Positions 1-10,259 of a stretch of DNA of 64,000 nucleotides are shown piece by piece (position 1 is the first letter of the stretch; each line of letters starts with the position of its first letter). A model generated the notes under the pieces. That model saw nothing but the letters and a program-made list of their open reading frames with translations, did not search any database and was not told where the DNA came from. The position numbers and the translations under genes were made by a program. The DNA is from Escarpia spicata (lineage: Eukaryota > Annelida > Polychaeta > Sabellida > Siboglinidae): the NCBI GenBank assembly GCA_963995525.1, contig OZ023205.1:67476417-67540416 (forward strand). The letters are read 5' to 3'.

Positions 1-42
1 TTGAAAGTGCACCTTCTAGGGGAGCATCGTCACATGCACCTT

Positions 43-560
43 CTAGTGGAGATCTGCAGCTCCTGTAATAGACCTGTGTCTGGTTGGTTTGACTACTGGA
101 GGCGGTGAAGTCGCAGGCCTGTGAGCATCTACGGTTCTTTGATACACTGTCACATTAGTAGCACGCGCGATATCTATACCATGTAACATTTCATCTTGAA
201 AGTCAATATTATCAGCTGAACAACGAACAAAGACATCAGAATATGATATGCCAGTCGGTATTATTATGCCTTCTCGTAGGCGGCTTAGTTCGTCTTGAAC
301 AATACGAGAATCAATGCGTCTGTCTTCTTAAGAAATACGATGTCCTGCAGCATGTAGTAAGTTCATTACGTGCGTGGATCGTGATTCGTGATTAACGGCT
401 ACGTTCAAATATCCGGATACGCTTACGGTCCTGAGATTTCCCATCATCCAAAAACCAAATCCAACTAAAACCGTTCTATTTAAGGAGCTGTAGATTTCCA
501 CCGGCAATAATAAATTTTTATGTCTCAAGTCTGCGAGCCTTTTTGTTATCTGTTCCATAT
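43..560 (-). pseudogene. Relic of unnamed transposon-associated protein family (N-terminal/middle part)
   Basis: Reading leftwards, an open frame enters from the microsatellite with MEQITKRLADLRHKNLL and runs to NLLHAAGHRIS. After a break near 330 it resumes in another frame with RIVQDELSRLREGIIIP, then VRCSADNIDFQDEMLHGID and VTVYQR, and ends in a stop at 43-45. The order 'NLLHxxGxxIS... EV/R... ADNIDF...DxxxG... VYQR' resembles a large uncharacterised protein that I recall as multicopy in fish, cnidarian and other invertebrate genomes; I know no name or activity for it. One frameshift and in-frame stops make this copy dead. Two other parts of the same kind of protein lie at 5731-6120 and 52672-54500. 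The match is from memory of motif order, not from a search. Confidence 0.45.
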
Positions 561-664
561 TATATGTATATATATATATATATAAATATATCATGTATAT
601 GTATATATATATATATATGTATATATTATATATATATACGGTGTGCGCGCGCGCGTGTTTGTGT

Positions 665-748
<84 letters not shown>

Positions 749-790
749 GTGTGTGTAGTAGTAGTAATAATAATAATAATCATCATCAAA
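555..790. repeat. Compound microsatellite (TA)n then (TG)n then (TAA)n
   Basis: AT-rich (TA)n runs cover about 555-640, a GC-alternating stretch with cgcgcgcg follows, then a nearly pure (TG)n tract of about 85 bp (672-757) and a short (TAG/TAA)n tail. The open frames seen here on both strands are poly-Val/Cys or poly-Thr/His artefacts of the dinucleotide. Alternating purine-pyrimidine tracts of this type can adopt Z-DNA. Confidence 0.95.
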
Positions 791-904
791 AGGTTCGGTC
801 AATTTCAAAATCGATCAGCCGTATTCTCGTTATCAACGTAAATACGTGCAAGTGAGCGTGCTTGTGTGCTTGCGTGCGTGCGTACGTACGTGCGTATCAA
901 TTAA

Positions 905-1400
905 TACCAATGTGCCACAAACCTATCAACACCCTGAGGTCATTACTGGTGCACCCAAAGGACAGGACAGGACGGAAAAGGCAGCAACATGCGGTGTGGT
1001 ATACGACATTCAATGCTCAGAATGTGACCAGCACTACATAGGTCAAACAGCTAGAGCACTTGGCACAAACATGAAAGAACACCTGTCATGTCGCCAATCC
1101 CTATCAGCCATAAATGAACACAAACTAAACACAGGCCACCAGTGTTAATTGAAAGACGTCACAATTTTAGACCACGAGGAGAACTACTCCGAAGAAAGAT
1201 AAAGGAGGCAATCAACTTCTACAGAGGAAAACCTACATTGCATTGCGACGTCCGCCAGGAGCTCCCAGCAGTCCTTATCCAGCTTGTGTCACATGGCCAC
1301 TGTCATGTGACACACCCATAACGTCATTCTGCCGATGAAGACTGCGAGTTGCAGCCGAAATATTCAAAAGAGAAAAAGTTTCTTGTGAGGTAATTATGTC
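905..1400 (+). mobile_element. 3' end of a Penelope-like retroelement (GIY-YIG domain)
   Basis: The frame from about 905 reads GVVYDIQCSECDQHYIGQTA and then ALGTNMKEH. This is the paired VVY...YIG core of a GIY-YIG nuclease as found at the C terminus of Penelope-like elements. Frame breaks near 1145 and 1198 are followed by IKEAINFYRGKP, LHCDVRQELPAV and a stop at 1319-1321, the usual Penelope C-terminal arrangement. The arginine normally found in the 'GTRMKEH' helix is Asn here. The 3' flank encodes 'DEDCELQPKYSKEKK', a conserved non-terminated tail often seen in these elements. No reverse transcriptase remains upstream, so this is a 5'-truncated dead copy. Confidence 0.75.
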
Positions 1401-1634
1401 ATATTATAATAAATATTATCTTCATTAATGCTAATAATATGTTTACCACACGATTCCTTACGTGGCCACCACAGCATGACTCCAAACACGGTACTCTCAA
1501 CCAAACTCCAAATACATTATTCACAAAAGTCGAATAAATAAAAACGCATAAAGAATGGCGGTCTATATATAACCGGGAATAAGTGTGTGTTGTAAGTGTA
1601 ACGCTGTAACAGTATAACAAGTATTGTGTCGCAG

Positions 1635-2226
1635 GATTGCCGTGCTCGTCGTGTGGTTGGCTCCGTGTGTCACTGACCGGATCCGCTGGAGCGAGCCGTA
1701 GGTGTGCAAGTGGGAACCGTCCAAGAACCGCGAGTTCGTCATCTTCATTGCCATCGTTGGACATCACCTACATGACGTCATCATAATCTCCTGTTTCATC
1801 TGCGATAAGAAAGCGCCGTCTGGCGCTACGCTCAGCAGAGGCAATGTGGACACCGATCCAGTCACTCAGCACGCCGGCTCTGCCCATTATGTCATCGTCA
1901 AACCCACCAACGTGGTCAGGTCTGCCGGCGATGTCTTCAGCGGCCGCCGAACAACATGATCGACTGACGCCGGACCAAGACCGCTACAACCAGGAACGGA
2001 AACCATTCATTATACTTACCTACCTCATATTGTCGTGCCTCGCTTGCTGGGTGCCGTTCCACTTCATCTTTGATATCAGCACCATCGACCCTGACCGAGT
2101 ACCTGAGGTGATCTATACCATCACATTCTGGTTGACCTACTTTTCAACTCTACGCTCAACCCGTTCCTGTACAGCAGCAAGGACTTCCAGAATGCATTCA
2201 GGCGTGTCATCAAGGGTCAATTCTAG
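1635..2226 (+). pseudogene. Broken class A (amine-type) GPCR, TM4 to C terminus
   Basis: After a plausible splice acceptor (gtgtcgcag, ending at 1634) the sequence reads RIAVLVVWLAP (end of TM4). An in-frame TAG follows at about 1699. Next come CKWEPSKNREFVIFIAIVG (second extracellular loop cysteine and TM5), a polar third loop, FIILTYLILSCLACWVPFHF (TM6 with the CWxPF motif) and the start of TM7. A 2-nt frame slip in TM7 must be crossed to reach NSTLNPFLYSSKDFQNAFRR (NPxxY-like motif NPFLY and helix 8), with a stop at 2224-2226. TM5 and TM6 also lie in different frames. The CWxPF/NPxLY signature and the aromatic-rich TM5 entry point to an aminergic-like rhodopsin-family receptor. The stop codon and at least two frameshifts argue for a pseudogene. 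TM1-3 are not visible upstream and may have been in an earlier exon. Confidence 0.7.
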
Positions 2227-3031
2227 CTACTGGCACCGGAGAACATTTGATTACATCCGGTGTTGCTATATCAGTATTATATTTGAATAACTGCTATACT
2301 ATATATGATTCCTCTACTTCGGCGCAGGCAATCTGCAATCACCTCCGCTTATTTCATAATAGTTTCCTCGTTCTTCCAGCAGTCCGGCGTTAGGTTGACC
2401 TCCATACTGAGCCTCATTTGGTTGTTTTTTCTTCTTTCACCTATCGGTTCTCCTGAACTGTCATATCCACAAATCCTTTCCACTGCCGCTCTCGGTCTCC
2501 ACTACTCTCCAACTTCCGCAACATTTCTCTGTATACAATAATTTCATCTTAGTTGTATTTAACGCAGATTCCTCTTATTTTGATTGTTGACCTTTCTCGT
2601 CATTCGGTCCACCGTGTATTGGCCACTGTATGATATTTTGTAAAGGTAACACAAACATATATGATGTACTACACTCTTTCTCAGATGTGTGCACACATAT
2701 TGTGTTCAGTGTGAAGTGTTATTATCCATGTTTGTGCATATAGCCATAAGTAGCTCCTTTTGTTAGTAGTAAGTTCACACCAAACTAATTGTTCTCATGC
2801 ATTGCTGTATACAGATAGGCCATGGCCTTCGGTAATACATAATGTACATAAGGTACGCTATTACATACCTCTGCAAGCAGACAAATACTATACATGCATT
2901 TAAAAGGAGCTGCAACGAAGATTTAAATTAGTCCAAGAGCCAGCGGTAATTTATTTGCTTGAAATGACCAGGTAGCTGGTGGGTATTTCTGAATAGGCAT
3001 ACAGTTGTACTGTTCAAAATAGCGCGTCTGG
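2227..3031. other. Intergenic, no recognisable feature
   Basis: AT-rich sequence after the GPCR remnant. Short open frames (for example 2305-2541) show no recognisable motif. I see no repeat or RNA gene here. Confidence 0.6.
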
Positions 3032-3500
3032 TGAATGCCCTTCAATATGAATAATAAAAGATGGGGTAGAGTAAATAGTAGTCCATTTCATTATTATAAA
3101 TTTTCTAAACCATAGCAAATATGGTATCATCGGAAAGGTATTGGAATACATTTTTCCAACGCGATCATAATTAATGTGTAATTATGATGTATTGACGTCA
3201 TTATGATGTCATATATGTACTATGCTATACATGATATTACATTTTAGTCCGCAGTTCACTTAGGTGAAACCCTCTTACCTAGGGAATTTCCGCAACAATC
3301 TTCCAAGACGTTTACAACATACTAATGTGAAATCCAGTTATTTTCCACCTGGGAATAGGTGGAACATTTTAACTGATTTATTACAACAAGAGTGATAAGT
3401 TAATACGTAATTGTTAAGTAGTGACGTCATATTGACATCATACCTAAACTATTCTATGTAAATCACTCCACATTTTAGTCATTAAGCGATATAGGGGTAA
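3032..3500. repeat. Left inverted arm of the 5.1-kb element
   Basis: Reverse-complement match to 7320-8145: paired segments include gtagtccatttca, ggtattggaatac, tgacgtcattatgatg, cacttaggtgaaaccctctt and tgaaatccagttattttcca. The divergence (many small indels) shows the element is old. A degenerate second unit continues to about 3540 ('gggtaacccttcctcttagg'). Confidence 0.7.
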
Positions 3501-4029
3501 CCCTTCCTCTTAGGTTGATCACGAAAAACATTGGACACATCTTGCTGGCTAGTAACTGTATACAAATGAAAGAATATAGTCATTACGCATTATTTATTAA
3601 TGACTGGTTAAAACATAAATGTGAAAATACCATATAACAACCTGAATTTGCACCTTATCAAAACGACAGTAACAATAATGACAAGCCTTTACACGGGATG
3701 GCATGTTGTTCATTTTGAAACAAGTACGAACTCAAGGTAATCGTCCACCTAATCAGATTACTCGTTGTAAACCGTTTCCTCGTTGTCATCAACTTCGCAG
3801 TCGTCTACAACATCATCAACACTGCCAATCCTGATGTCTACATATGTATGTCTACCTTAAAGCCATATATTCTGTAGGTGGTTGTTGACAACCAGTTTCC
3901 ATCCTTGCCCCTCTGGTTTAAATTGTACTCGTTGCGACAGCCTTGTGTTTTCCCACGGAGGCCACTACCATGGAGGGAGCTACGGTGGATAAGCAAGGTT
4001 GTAAAGATAAGTTTTTATATGACGACGGA

Positions 4030-5510
4030 ATTTTGTAATATTTTTAACTGATCTAAGAGGGAGCATATTCCAAAGAGTTGGTGCAGCAAAAAAACCTAGT
4101 TCCAAAGTTAGTGTTGACTCTAAGAATAAAAAGTAGGTCAGAACTAGATGATCGAAGCTGGTTATGTTTTCTTACAGGAGTAATCAATGAATGCAAATAA
4201 GATGGTTGCTTATTGGACAGTGCCTGGTATGTAATGGTACAGATCTTAAATATTATACGATATCGTTCAGGAAGCCAATGCAAAGACTTCAAAAGAGGTA
4301 CAGAGCAAAACAAACGAGGAGATCTTGTAACTACTCTTGCTAGAAAATTTAGGACACGTTGAATTTTTTTGATATCCCTGCTAGCGATATTATAAAGCAG
4401 GGAATTGCAATAGTCAAGTCTTCTGCTAACACGCGCTGTTGCAATAGTTTTAGCAACAGAAAATGATATATACCGGCGAATACGGCGAAGATCACGAATA
4501 TGATAAAAAAAACAGCAGCGACATGTTTGAGATATGTATTGTCGGAAATTGAAGTTACTATCAAAATCACTCCTAGATTCCGCACCGAGGTTGCTGGCGT
4601 GATATACTAATTCAAAATACGCGTAGGGAAAAACCATTCAGTTGACTACGCTGCATTGGAGTACCAATAATGATCAATTCAGTTTTATTTGCATTTAATT
4701 TTAACTTGTTGTCAGTCATCCAGTGGAAGATATCTTGAAGGCAATCACTAAGTTAGTTAAGGGAGCGATTTGTATCCGGGGTAGCCAACGAAATGTAGAT
4801 CTTAGTATCATAAGCATAAAGATGATGATCCAAGTTATGTCTTTGTCTAACAGAGCTTAGTAGCGTGGTGTAAAGAGACAGTATAGATGACTTTTTCTTC
4901 CAATTTTTCACCACGCAAGTCATCACAAATGCCACTGATGCGGATATTGGGTCGCCGGGTGTACTGCTGGAGGGAATCCAATTCATCCTCCAGAGTTATC
5001 ACCCTTTTCTCAAGATGTTCGATTTTGTTGCACTTGTCAGACAATTGTTCGGTGAGAGTGACAATTTGTATATTAAGTGTGTCAATCTTCAGGAATAAAT
5101 CATGTGGAAACAGAACCTCTTTCAGTTGTTTGGCAATTCTCTTGCAATAAGGATAACATTTGCGAAGTCAAATTGCTGTCAGTGTCAGCTGAGCCACCAC
5201 TGGCGACTGGCTCAAAGTCCGATTTGCTGTCTTTTCGTTTGGGCATGGCGGCGATTGTACGTGTAGGTGTGTGAAGCAATGCTACAGGGCGTGGTCGTGG
5301 TCAATAGTTTAGGTGTTCGATATTGTAGGAGGGAATTCCTACCTTCAACGAACTGCATAGCGACAGTATAGGGTCGTCTCTTTCGTCGAGGTACTGTTAA
5401 TTCTTCTGCTAGTTTTGCAGTGTCTATAGTATAATCTACATTCGTTACCTCCGATGTGTGGCCGTCAGGACCTTTCTAGCATTTAGCTAACGACGCCATT
5501 TTCGATCTTT
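4030..5510 (-). pseudogene. Rearranged L2/CR1-like LINE: ORF1 fused to the C-terminal RT region
   Basis: On the - strand, from 5510 down: an ORF1-like N terminus with PRRKRRPYTVAMQF, then MPKRKDSKSDFEPVASGG at about 5245, a frameshift near 5110, and a heptad-rich segment ('LEKRVITLEDELDSLQQYTR') followed by RPNIRISGI, typical of LINE ORF1 proteins. At about 4870 this runs directly into HHLYAYDTKIYISLATP, the RT active-site region, with YADD changed to YAYD. Thumb and C-terminal motifs follow: NKLKLNANKTELIIIGTP, SRRLDYCNSLLYNIASRDI, LHWLPERYRIIFKI and the F..CCTNSLEYAPS end. The endonuclease and most of the RT are missing, so ORF1 and the end of ORF2 are joined by a deletion. Stops (for example at about 4756) confirm decay. 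Confidence 0.7.
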
Positions 5511-5730
5511 CCCTAGGGATGTAGAAATGTTCGAACCGCGTTGCTCCATACAGATCGAAGCATCACATGACAGCTATTAGAACTACACAACAGAAGAAGA
5601 GTGGGCATATTCTGTCAGGAGCACATATGATGAGATCGCAATTCCTGTAAATACATGAGATTCGTGAACAGTGCTCAGTGTTCTTGAGGTGGGACTCTTT
5701 TTTAATTGCTTAAGCAAGTTTTCGTATTCT

Positions 5731-6120
5731 TTAGTATTTGCAGCTCAACGAATCTACGGAAGATGCTGTCGCAATAAGAGAGTGACGTCTCTTGCAACTA
5801 CTGAAATGTTTTCCTGGCAAGAATCCATTCTTCGAACCAGCAGTTAACACTTCTTTATGACAAAGAACTTCAGATCCACTTGAAGATTCCAGAATATATC
5901 CTAAGGGTGCAAAGTACGCCATTTCAATATGAAATGGGCCGAAGCAAATGAAGACGTCATCATGATGTAGGGATTCTTGTACTTGGATCCGAAGGGCAGA
6001 CTTCGCAATAGCTAAGTCACAGTGAACGATCGCACAGTTCTCACCACATTCATTTGCTATCCACTGTGATATCTTGACAATTACTTGAACAATTAGACTG
6101 GTTGGTGGAAGTCCAAAGTT
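5731..6120 (-). pseudogene. Fragment of the unnamed transposon-associated family (middle part)
   Basis: The - strand frame encodes HCDLAIAKSALRIQVQES, DVFICFGPFHIEMAYFAPLG, YILESSSGSEVL and GKHFSSCKRRHSLIATA before a stop near 5731. I recall this motif order ('DLAIAK...VFICFGAFHI.MAYF..LG...GSG...GSLNGFL.GKHYNRCKR.H') from an uncharacterised multicopy animal protein. It would sit between the parts seen at 43-560 and 52672-54500. The fragment is uninterrupted for about 125 codons, and its upstream end is cut off by the minisatellite at 6121. No catalytic chemistry can be assigned. Confidence 0.5.
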
Positions 6121-6575
6121 TTCCACGTGGCCCACTCACATGCAGTGGAAGGGTGTCCACGTGGCCCACTCACATGCAGTGGAAGGGTGTCCACGTGGCC
6201 CACTCACATTCAGTGGAAGGGTGTCCACGTGGCCCACTCACATGCAGTGGAAGGGTGTCCACGTGGCCCACTCACATACAGTGGAAGGGTGTCCACGTGG
6301 CCCACTCACATGCAGTGGAAGGATGTCCACGTGGCCCACTCATATGCAGTGGAAGGGTGTCCACGTGGCCCACTCACATGCAGTGGAAGGGTGTCCACGT
6401 GGCCCACTCACATGCAGTGGAGGGATGTCCACGTGGTCCACTCACATGCAGTGGAAGGGTGTCCACGTGGCCCACTCACATGCATGTGGAAGGGTGTCCA
6501 CGTGGTCCACTCACATGCAGTGGAAGGGTGTCCACGTGGCCCACTCACATGCAGTGGAAGGGTGTCCACGTCGAA
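6121..6575. repeat. 34-bp minisatellite, about 13 copies, each with CCACGTGG
   Basis: The unit is cagtggaagggtgtccacgt followed by ggcccactcacatg (34 bp), with a few point variants and one copy carrying an extra 'catg'. Because 34 is 1 modulo 3, a stop-free unit gives long open frames in all three phases (for example 6102-6695 and 6127-6879). These are periodicity artefacts, not proteins. Each unit contains the palindrome CCACGTGG, an E-box-type sequence. Confidence 0.95.
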
Positions 6576-6869
6576 TTGCCGGCTCCAGCCACGCCACGTA
6601 TGTGTAGTTTTCTTAAGAGCACAACATGTCAGCCAGAGAAAGTCAGTTTGTGTGTCTTCGTTTGTTGCGGTGCCGCTTCTGTTGTGTACTTCTAATAGCA
6701 GTCGTGTGATGCTTCGGTCTATATGGAGCAACGCGGTTCGAACATTTCTATATATCACAAGGTGTTTTAAAACCTATAATCTTATAACCTATAACCACCA
6801 ACAAATATTAGATGAAAGCATACTTCCCATGTGGCATATGCAGTTCCATTTTGAGAAACGAGGTGTTTG

Positions 6870-8145
6870 TAATTCCTAGATGGGAGAGTTTGCCCTGTCT
6901 GGTCTATTGACTGAACTGTGGAGGGAGTAATAGCATAGATAGAGTATGCTGTTATAATGACGTAATTGTTGCATTCTTACATGTTAAATGTATCATATTT
7001 AGGAGGCGTATTCAAATACCGTTCCATCGATACCTCACATGCAGTAGATTTATATTATAAAATGGACCTATCTGGCCAATGGAGTAAAATTTGGAATGAT
7101 TTACATACATTAGTTTAGGTATGATGTTAACATGACGTCACTACATAACAATTACCTAAAGTATGGCATTGTTGGATAGTGTTCAAATACATTTACAACG
7201 ATACCTCATATGCTATAGTTCGGCTGATTTGTATTGATGAAGTGGACTGATATCTACCCCTACCTCCTTATTTCACTAATCACCCTTGCTGTAATATATC
7301 ATTAAAACCACACGATTGCTTTCACTCCCAGGTGGAAAATAACTGGATTTCACATGTGTACGTTGTGAATGTCTTGAAAAACATAGTTACCTAAATTCCC
7401 TACGTGGGAGGGTTTCATCTATCTGAACTACGGAATAAAATGTAAACTGATTTATATAATATACTAGTTCATATATGACGTCATTGTGACGTCAGTATAC
7501 CATCATTGCATGATAATTACAACATATTTCGAATTATAATTTAAACGTCTTCCAATTATATCTCAATTGTTGTAGTTTGACTGACATGTATTGATGAAGT
7601 GGACTAATATCTACCCCACCCTTTTATTTAACTAAAATCTACCCCCACCCCCTTATTTCACTAATATGTACTCCCACCCCTTTATTTCACTAATATCTAC
7701 TCCCACCCCCTTATTTCACTAACATCCACATAACCCCTTTATTTCACTAATATCTACCCCCACCCCCTTATTTCTCTAAGCATGCTTGTAGTAATAAATC
7801 AGTAAAACTTGCACGATGGCTTACACTCCCACGTAAAAAATCCCAACTGGATTTCTCATTTATATGTCGTAAACGTCTTGAAAAACATTGTTGCGGTAAT
7901 ACCGTACGTAAGAGGGTTTCACCTACGTGAACTACGCGCTAATGTGTAGAGTAATGTATAGCATAGTATACATATGACGCCATGATGACGTCATTACACC
8001 ATAATTACATATTAATTATGACATCATTGGAAAGTATATTCCAATACCTTTCCAATGGTATCACACTTGTTACAATTTTGAAGATTTCTGTTGATGAAAT
8101 GGACTACTATTTACACCTTTAATTATTAACACCTAAAGGCATTCA
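6870..8145. repeat. Right inverted arm with nested sub-repeats
   Basis: At least three imperfect units recur: cctagatgggagagttt (about 6880), cctacgtgggagggttt (about 7400) and cgtacgtaagagggttt (about 7905). Each is followed by a gaactgygga/gaactacg motif, TGACGTCA motifs and a tgaagtggacta motif. A shorter array of roughly 33-bp units (tttcactaatatctaccccc) spans about 7600-7770. Confidence 0.75.
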
Positions 8146-9472
8146 GCATCCCCAGCACGTCAGTCCACCGCTCGGGTACCTAAATTGTTAAGGAATTCCT
8201 TGAGAATTGTAATCTCTTTGTAATGTACGCAATTATTAGGTAATCCTGTTAATATGAATATTTTATGTAATTATATGCTTTTTTCATTAGAATTATGTTT
8301 TATTAATCACTAATGACCCTGACAATACCTAGAAAAAATTACTACTTTGCGCCCACCTTTGCGCCCACCTTCACGAACCGTATAAGGCATGCCCGTGAAT
8401 ATTCGGGACTGTCCGTCAGACTTCGATTAGCTACGCCGAGTTAATAGATGCAAGAAATACGTCATCAACATGTGTGTATATGGATTAGCCACCGAAATAA
8501 GAATTATAAAATTAAATTAATAAAGAAACATACGCGTTTCTTAATAAAGAAACATACGCGTTAAACCGTGGTTGCCGTTTGTAATTCATATTTTTATAAT
8601 TGTTTAACGTTGTGTTGGACACGAAGAGAGATGAGTAATCGAACATGTTTCCAAACAAATGCGCTATATCGTGATCGTATAATTTATGCGATATGGCATA
8701 AGCTTTCATTATTCATTGGTTCCCTTCCTCGGTTTCAGTTTTCTTTTTATTCCTCTTCTTTTTCCTCACTTATCTTGCACTACTTTCTCTACCAACTGTC
8801 TCCATTCCCTTCTAGCTTTTGTTCGAGCAGTAAACACCCTTTATCAACAACTGATCCATTCAACCGCACTACAATTTGACCGTATTGTGATTTAAATTTG
8901 TTACGAACGCGAAAATAAAAAACACTAGTTTTCCATGTTGAGCGCCTTTGACGTTTCGAAACACGGTTAGGTTACCTAAATCACGATTTAATATTTCTAA
9001 AAATCAGCACACACTCATGTGGACATTTTGCATGCTTGTCATGACAACATGTCATAGTTCACGTATATGTTATTCCAAGAGACAGTGTGTCTACTGGTCC
9101 CAGTTTCCCCACTTATTTAAACCGAAACATAAAAATGTGAGACTCATACATTCATAGACTACTTTTAATGCTACAGCTACGATTGTTAGTAAACCTGGCT
9201 GGCATGTCATCATTCAATATAAACGTTTTAGGTTTGTTAAAAAGTACATAATGCCATGTTGTCACGGAATTTTGCGATGCACGAATTTTTGACACTAGCA
9301 GATCTGCATTCTTGTATACATAAGTTTTTATCCATGAATATATTGTAAAAAATATAATAATATATCAGATCAAGTTGCGCTGCTTCATGTGAATAGCATT
9401 TTTCACGAGAATGGCCCATATGCATATTTATATACAACATCAATTATTAGAGCAAGAATAAAGGAAAATATA
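8146..9472. other. Intergenic, no recognisable gene
   Basis: AT-rich sequence. The only structure is a short direct repeat, attaataaagaaacatacgcg, at about 8516-8561. The open frames here (for example 8568-8879) are short, hydrophobic or Ser-rich, with no motif I recognise. Confidence 0.55.
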
Positions 9473-9656
9473 CAGTGCACTCAGGATAAGGTTGAACTTC
9501 CAGAGACCCATGACAATACTGATAAGTGGAATTTCTGATAACTAGAAAGTTATCAAAAGGTCCCCCGTTATTGGGACCTTGCCTGGACCGAGGAAAAGAT
9601 TGATTTAACTTAGCAAAAATTCATTTATGTGAGTTCGAGTTATCTGGAGTGCACTG
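9473..9656. mobile_element. MITE flanked by TA (Tc1/mariner-pogo type)
   Basis: The termini CAGTGCACTC...GGATAA (left) and TTATCTGGAGTGCACTG (right) are inverted, each flanked by TA, giving a 184-bp element with no coding capacity. A TA duplication and CAGT-type ends are known for Tc1/mariner, including pogo/Tigger derivatives. The interior has a second short palindrome (gataactagaaagttatc). Confidence 0.7.
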
Positions 9657-9959
9657 TATATGACCAATGCATACAGATAGTTATGTAGAGGCAAATTAAA
9701 AGTTGGCTAAAGTAATGGGTTGGGATTTTAGTCTGACTGAATCAACATATCAAGGTTCTCTTGTATTTCTTTTCCATTTAGCTAGCTGTAAACTTGGTGA
9801 TAAGTCCCATAATCCAATATCTAAACTGGCTTAATATGCAGAGTGTTGAGTTAGTTCATTCATATTTAGGCTCAATTTCCTAAATTCAACTTGTTTATTT
9901 GAAAGAACATTGGAAATAGCTGATGTGTATTAATTGTACAATGGGTCACCTGACATAAG

Positions 9960-10250
9960 ATGATGTCAGACTTTGTTCTGCCCCTTTCTGTTCTGTGCGA
10001 CATCTACTGGGAAGTTGTACCTCACTTCGAGTTTCAAATGGATGTGTGCATCTGATAGCTTTGTTTATAAAAATGCATATCAGTGCTGTTAATAGGACAC
10101 TATGTTAACTAACACAGTAGTGAAGAAGATGTCTGACTTTGTTCTGCCACATTAGTTCCGTGTGGCTTCTGCTGGGAATAGGTACATCACTACGTTTCAA
10201 ATGGATTTGTGCAATCGATCGATTTGTGCATCCAAATGCATATCATCCCG
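9960..10250. repeat. Diverged direct duplication of about 165 bp
   Basis: The motif gatgtcagactttgttctgc (about 9962) recurs as gatgtctgactttgttctgc (about 10128). Both copies are followed by 'tctgctggga', 'gtttcaaatgga' and 'aaatgcatatca' at similar spacing. Indels show it is old. No coding content is evident. Confidence 0.6.
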
Positions 10251-10259
10251 TCATTATGT

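Larger units (their letters stand above)
5521..6751. repeat. Inner inverted repeat pair (about 78-bp arms)
   Basis: 5521-5598 (gtagaaatgttcgaaccg through aactacacaacagaag) is the reverse complement of 6674-6751 (cttctgttgtgtacttct through cggttcgaacatttctat) with few mismatches. The pair flanks the protein fragment at 5731-6120 and the 34-bp minisatellite. It may be the inner edges of the long arms or an independent smaller element. Confidence 0.75.
3032..8145. mobile_element. Large element bounded by long, internally repeated inverted arms
   Basis: The left end (TGAATGCCCTTCAATA at 3032) and right end (AAAGGCATTCA ending at 8145) are reverse complements. The match continues inward through the gtagtccatttca / tgaaatggactac segments, the tattggaatac / gtattccaatacc segments, paired TGACGTCAT motifs and the gaaaccctctta / taagagggtttc segments. 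The right arm holds several imperfect copies of a unit of a few hundred bp (starting near 6870, 7080, 7260 and 7800); the left arm holds at least two. Within lie a rearranged LINE (4030-5510, -), a second inverted pair (5521-5598 / 6674-6751), a protein-family fragment (5731-6120, -) and a 34-bp minisatellite. This is the layout of a foldback-like DNA element. I could not find a convincing target-site duplication. Confidence 0.55.

Noticed and set aside
328..855. Poly-Thr/His and poly-Val/Cys reading frames over the TG tract
   Set aside because: They are translations of a dinucleotide repeat. The same occurs at 29341-29806, 30102-30723, 46963-47239, 50141-50566 and 51111-51653.
6102..6879. 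Three overlapping long + strand frames in the 34-bp minisatellite
   Set aside because: A stop-free unit of length 1 modulo 3 opens all three phases by construction; there is no start context or flanking exon.
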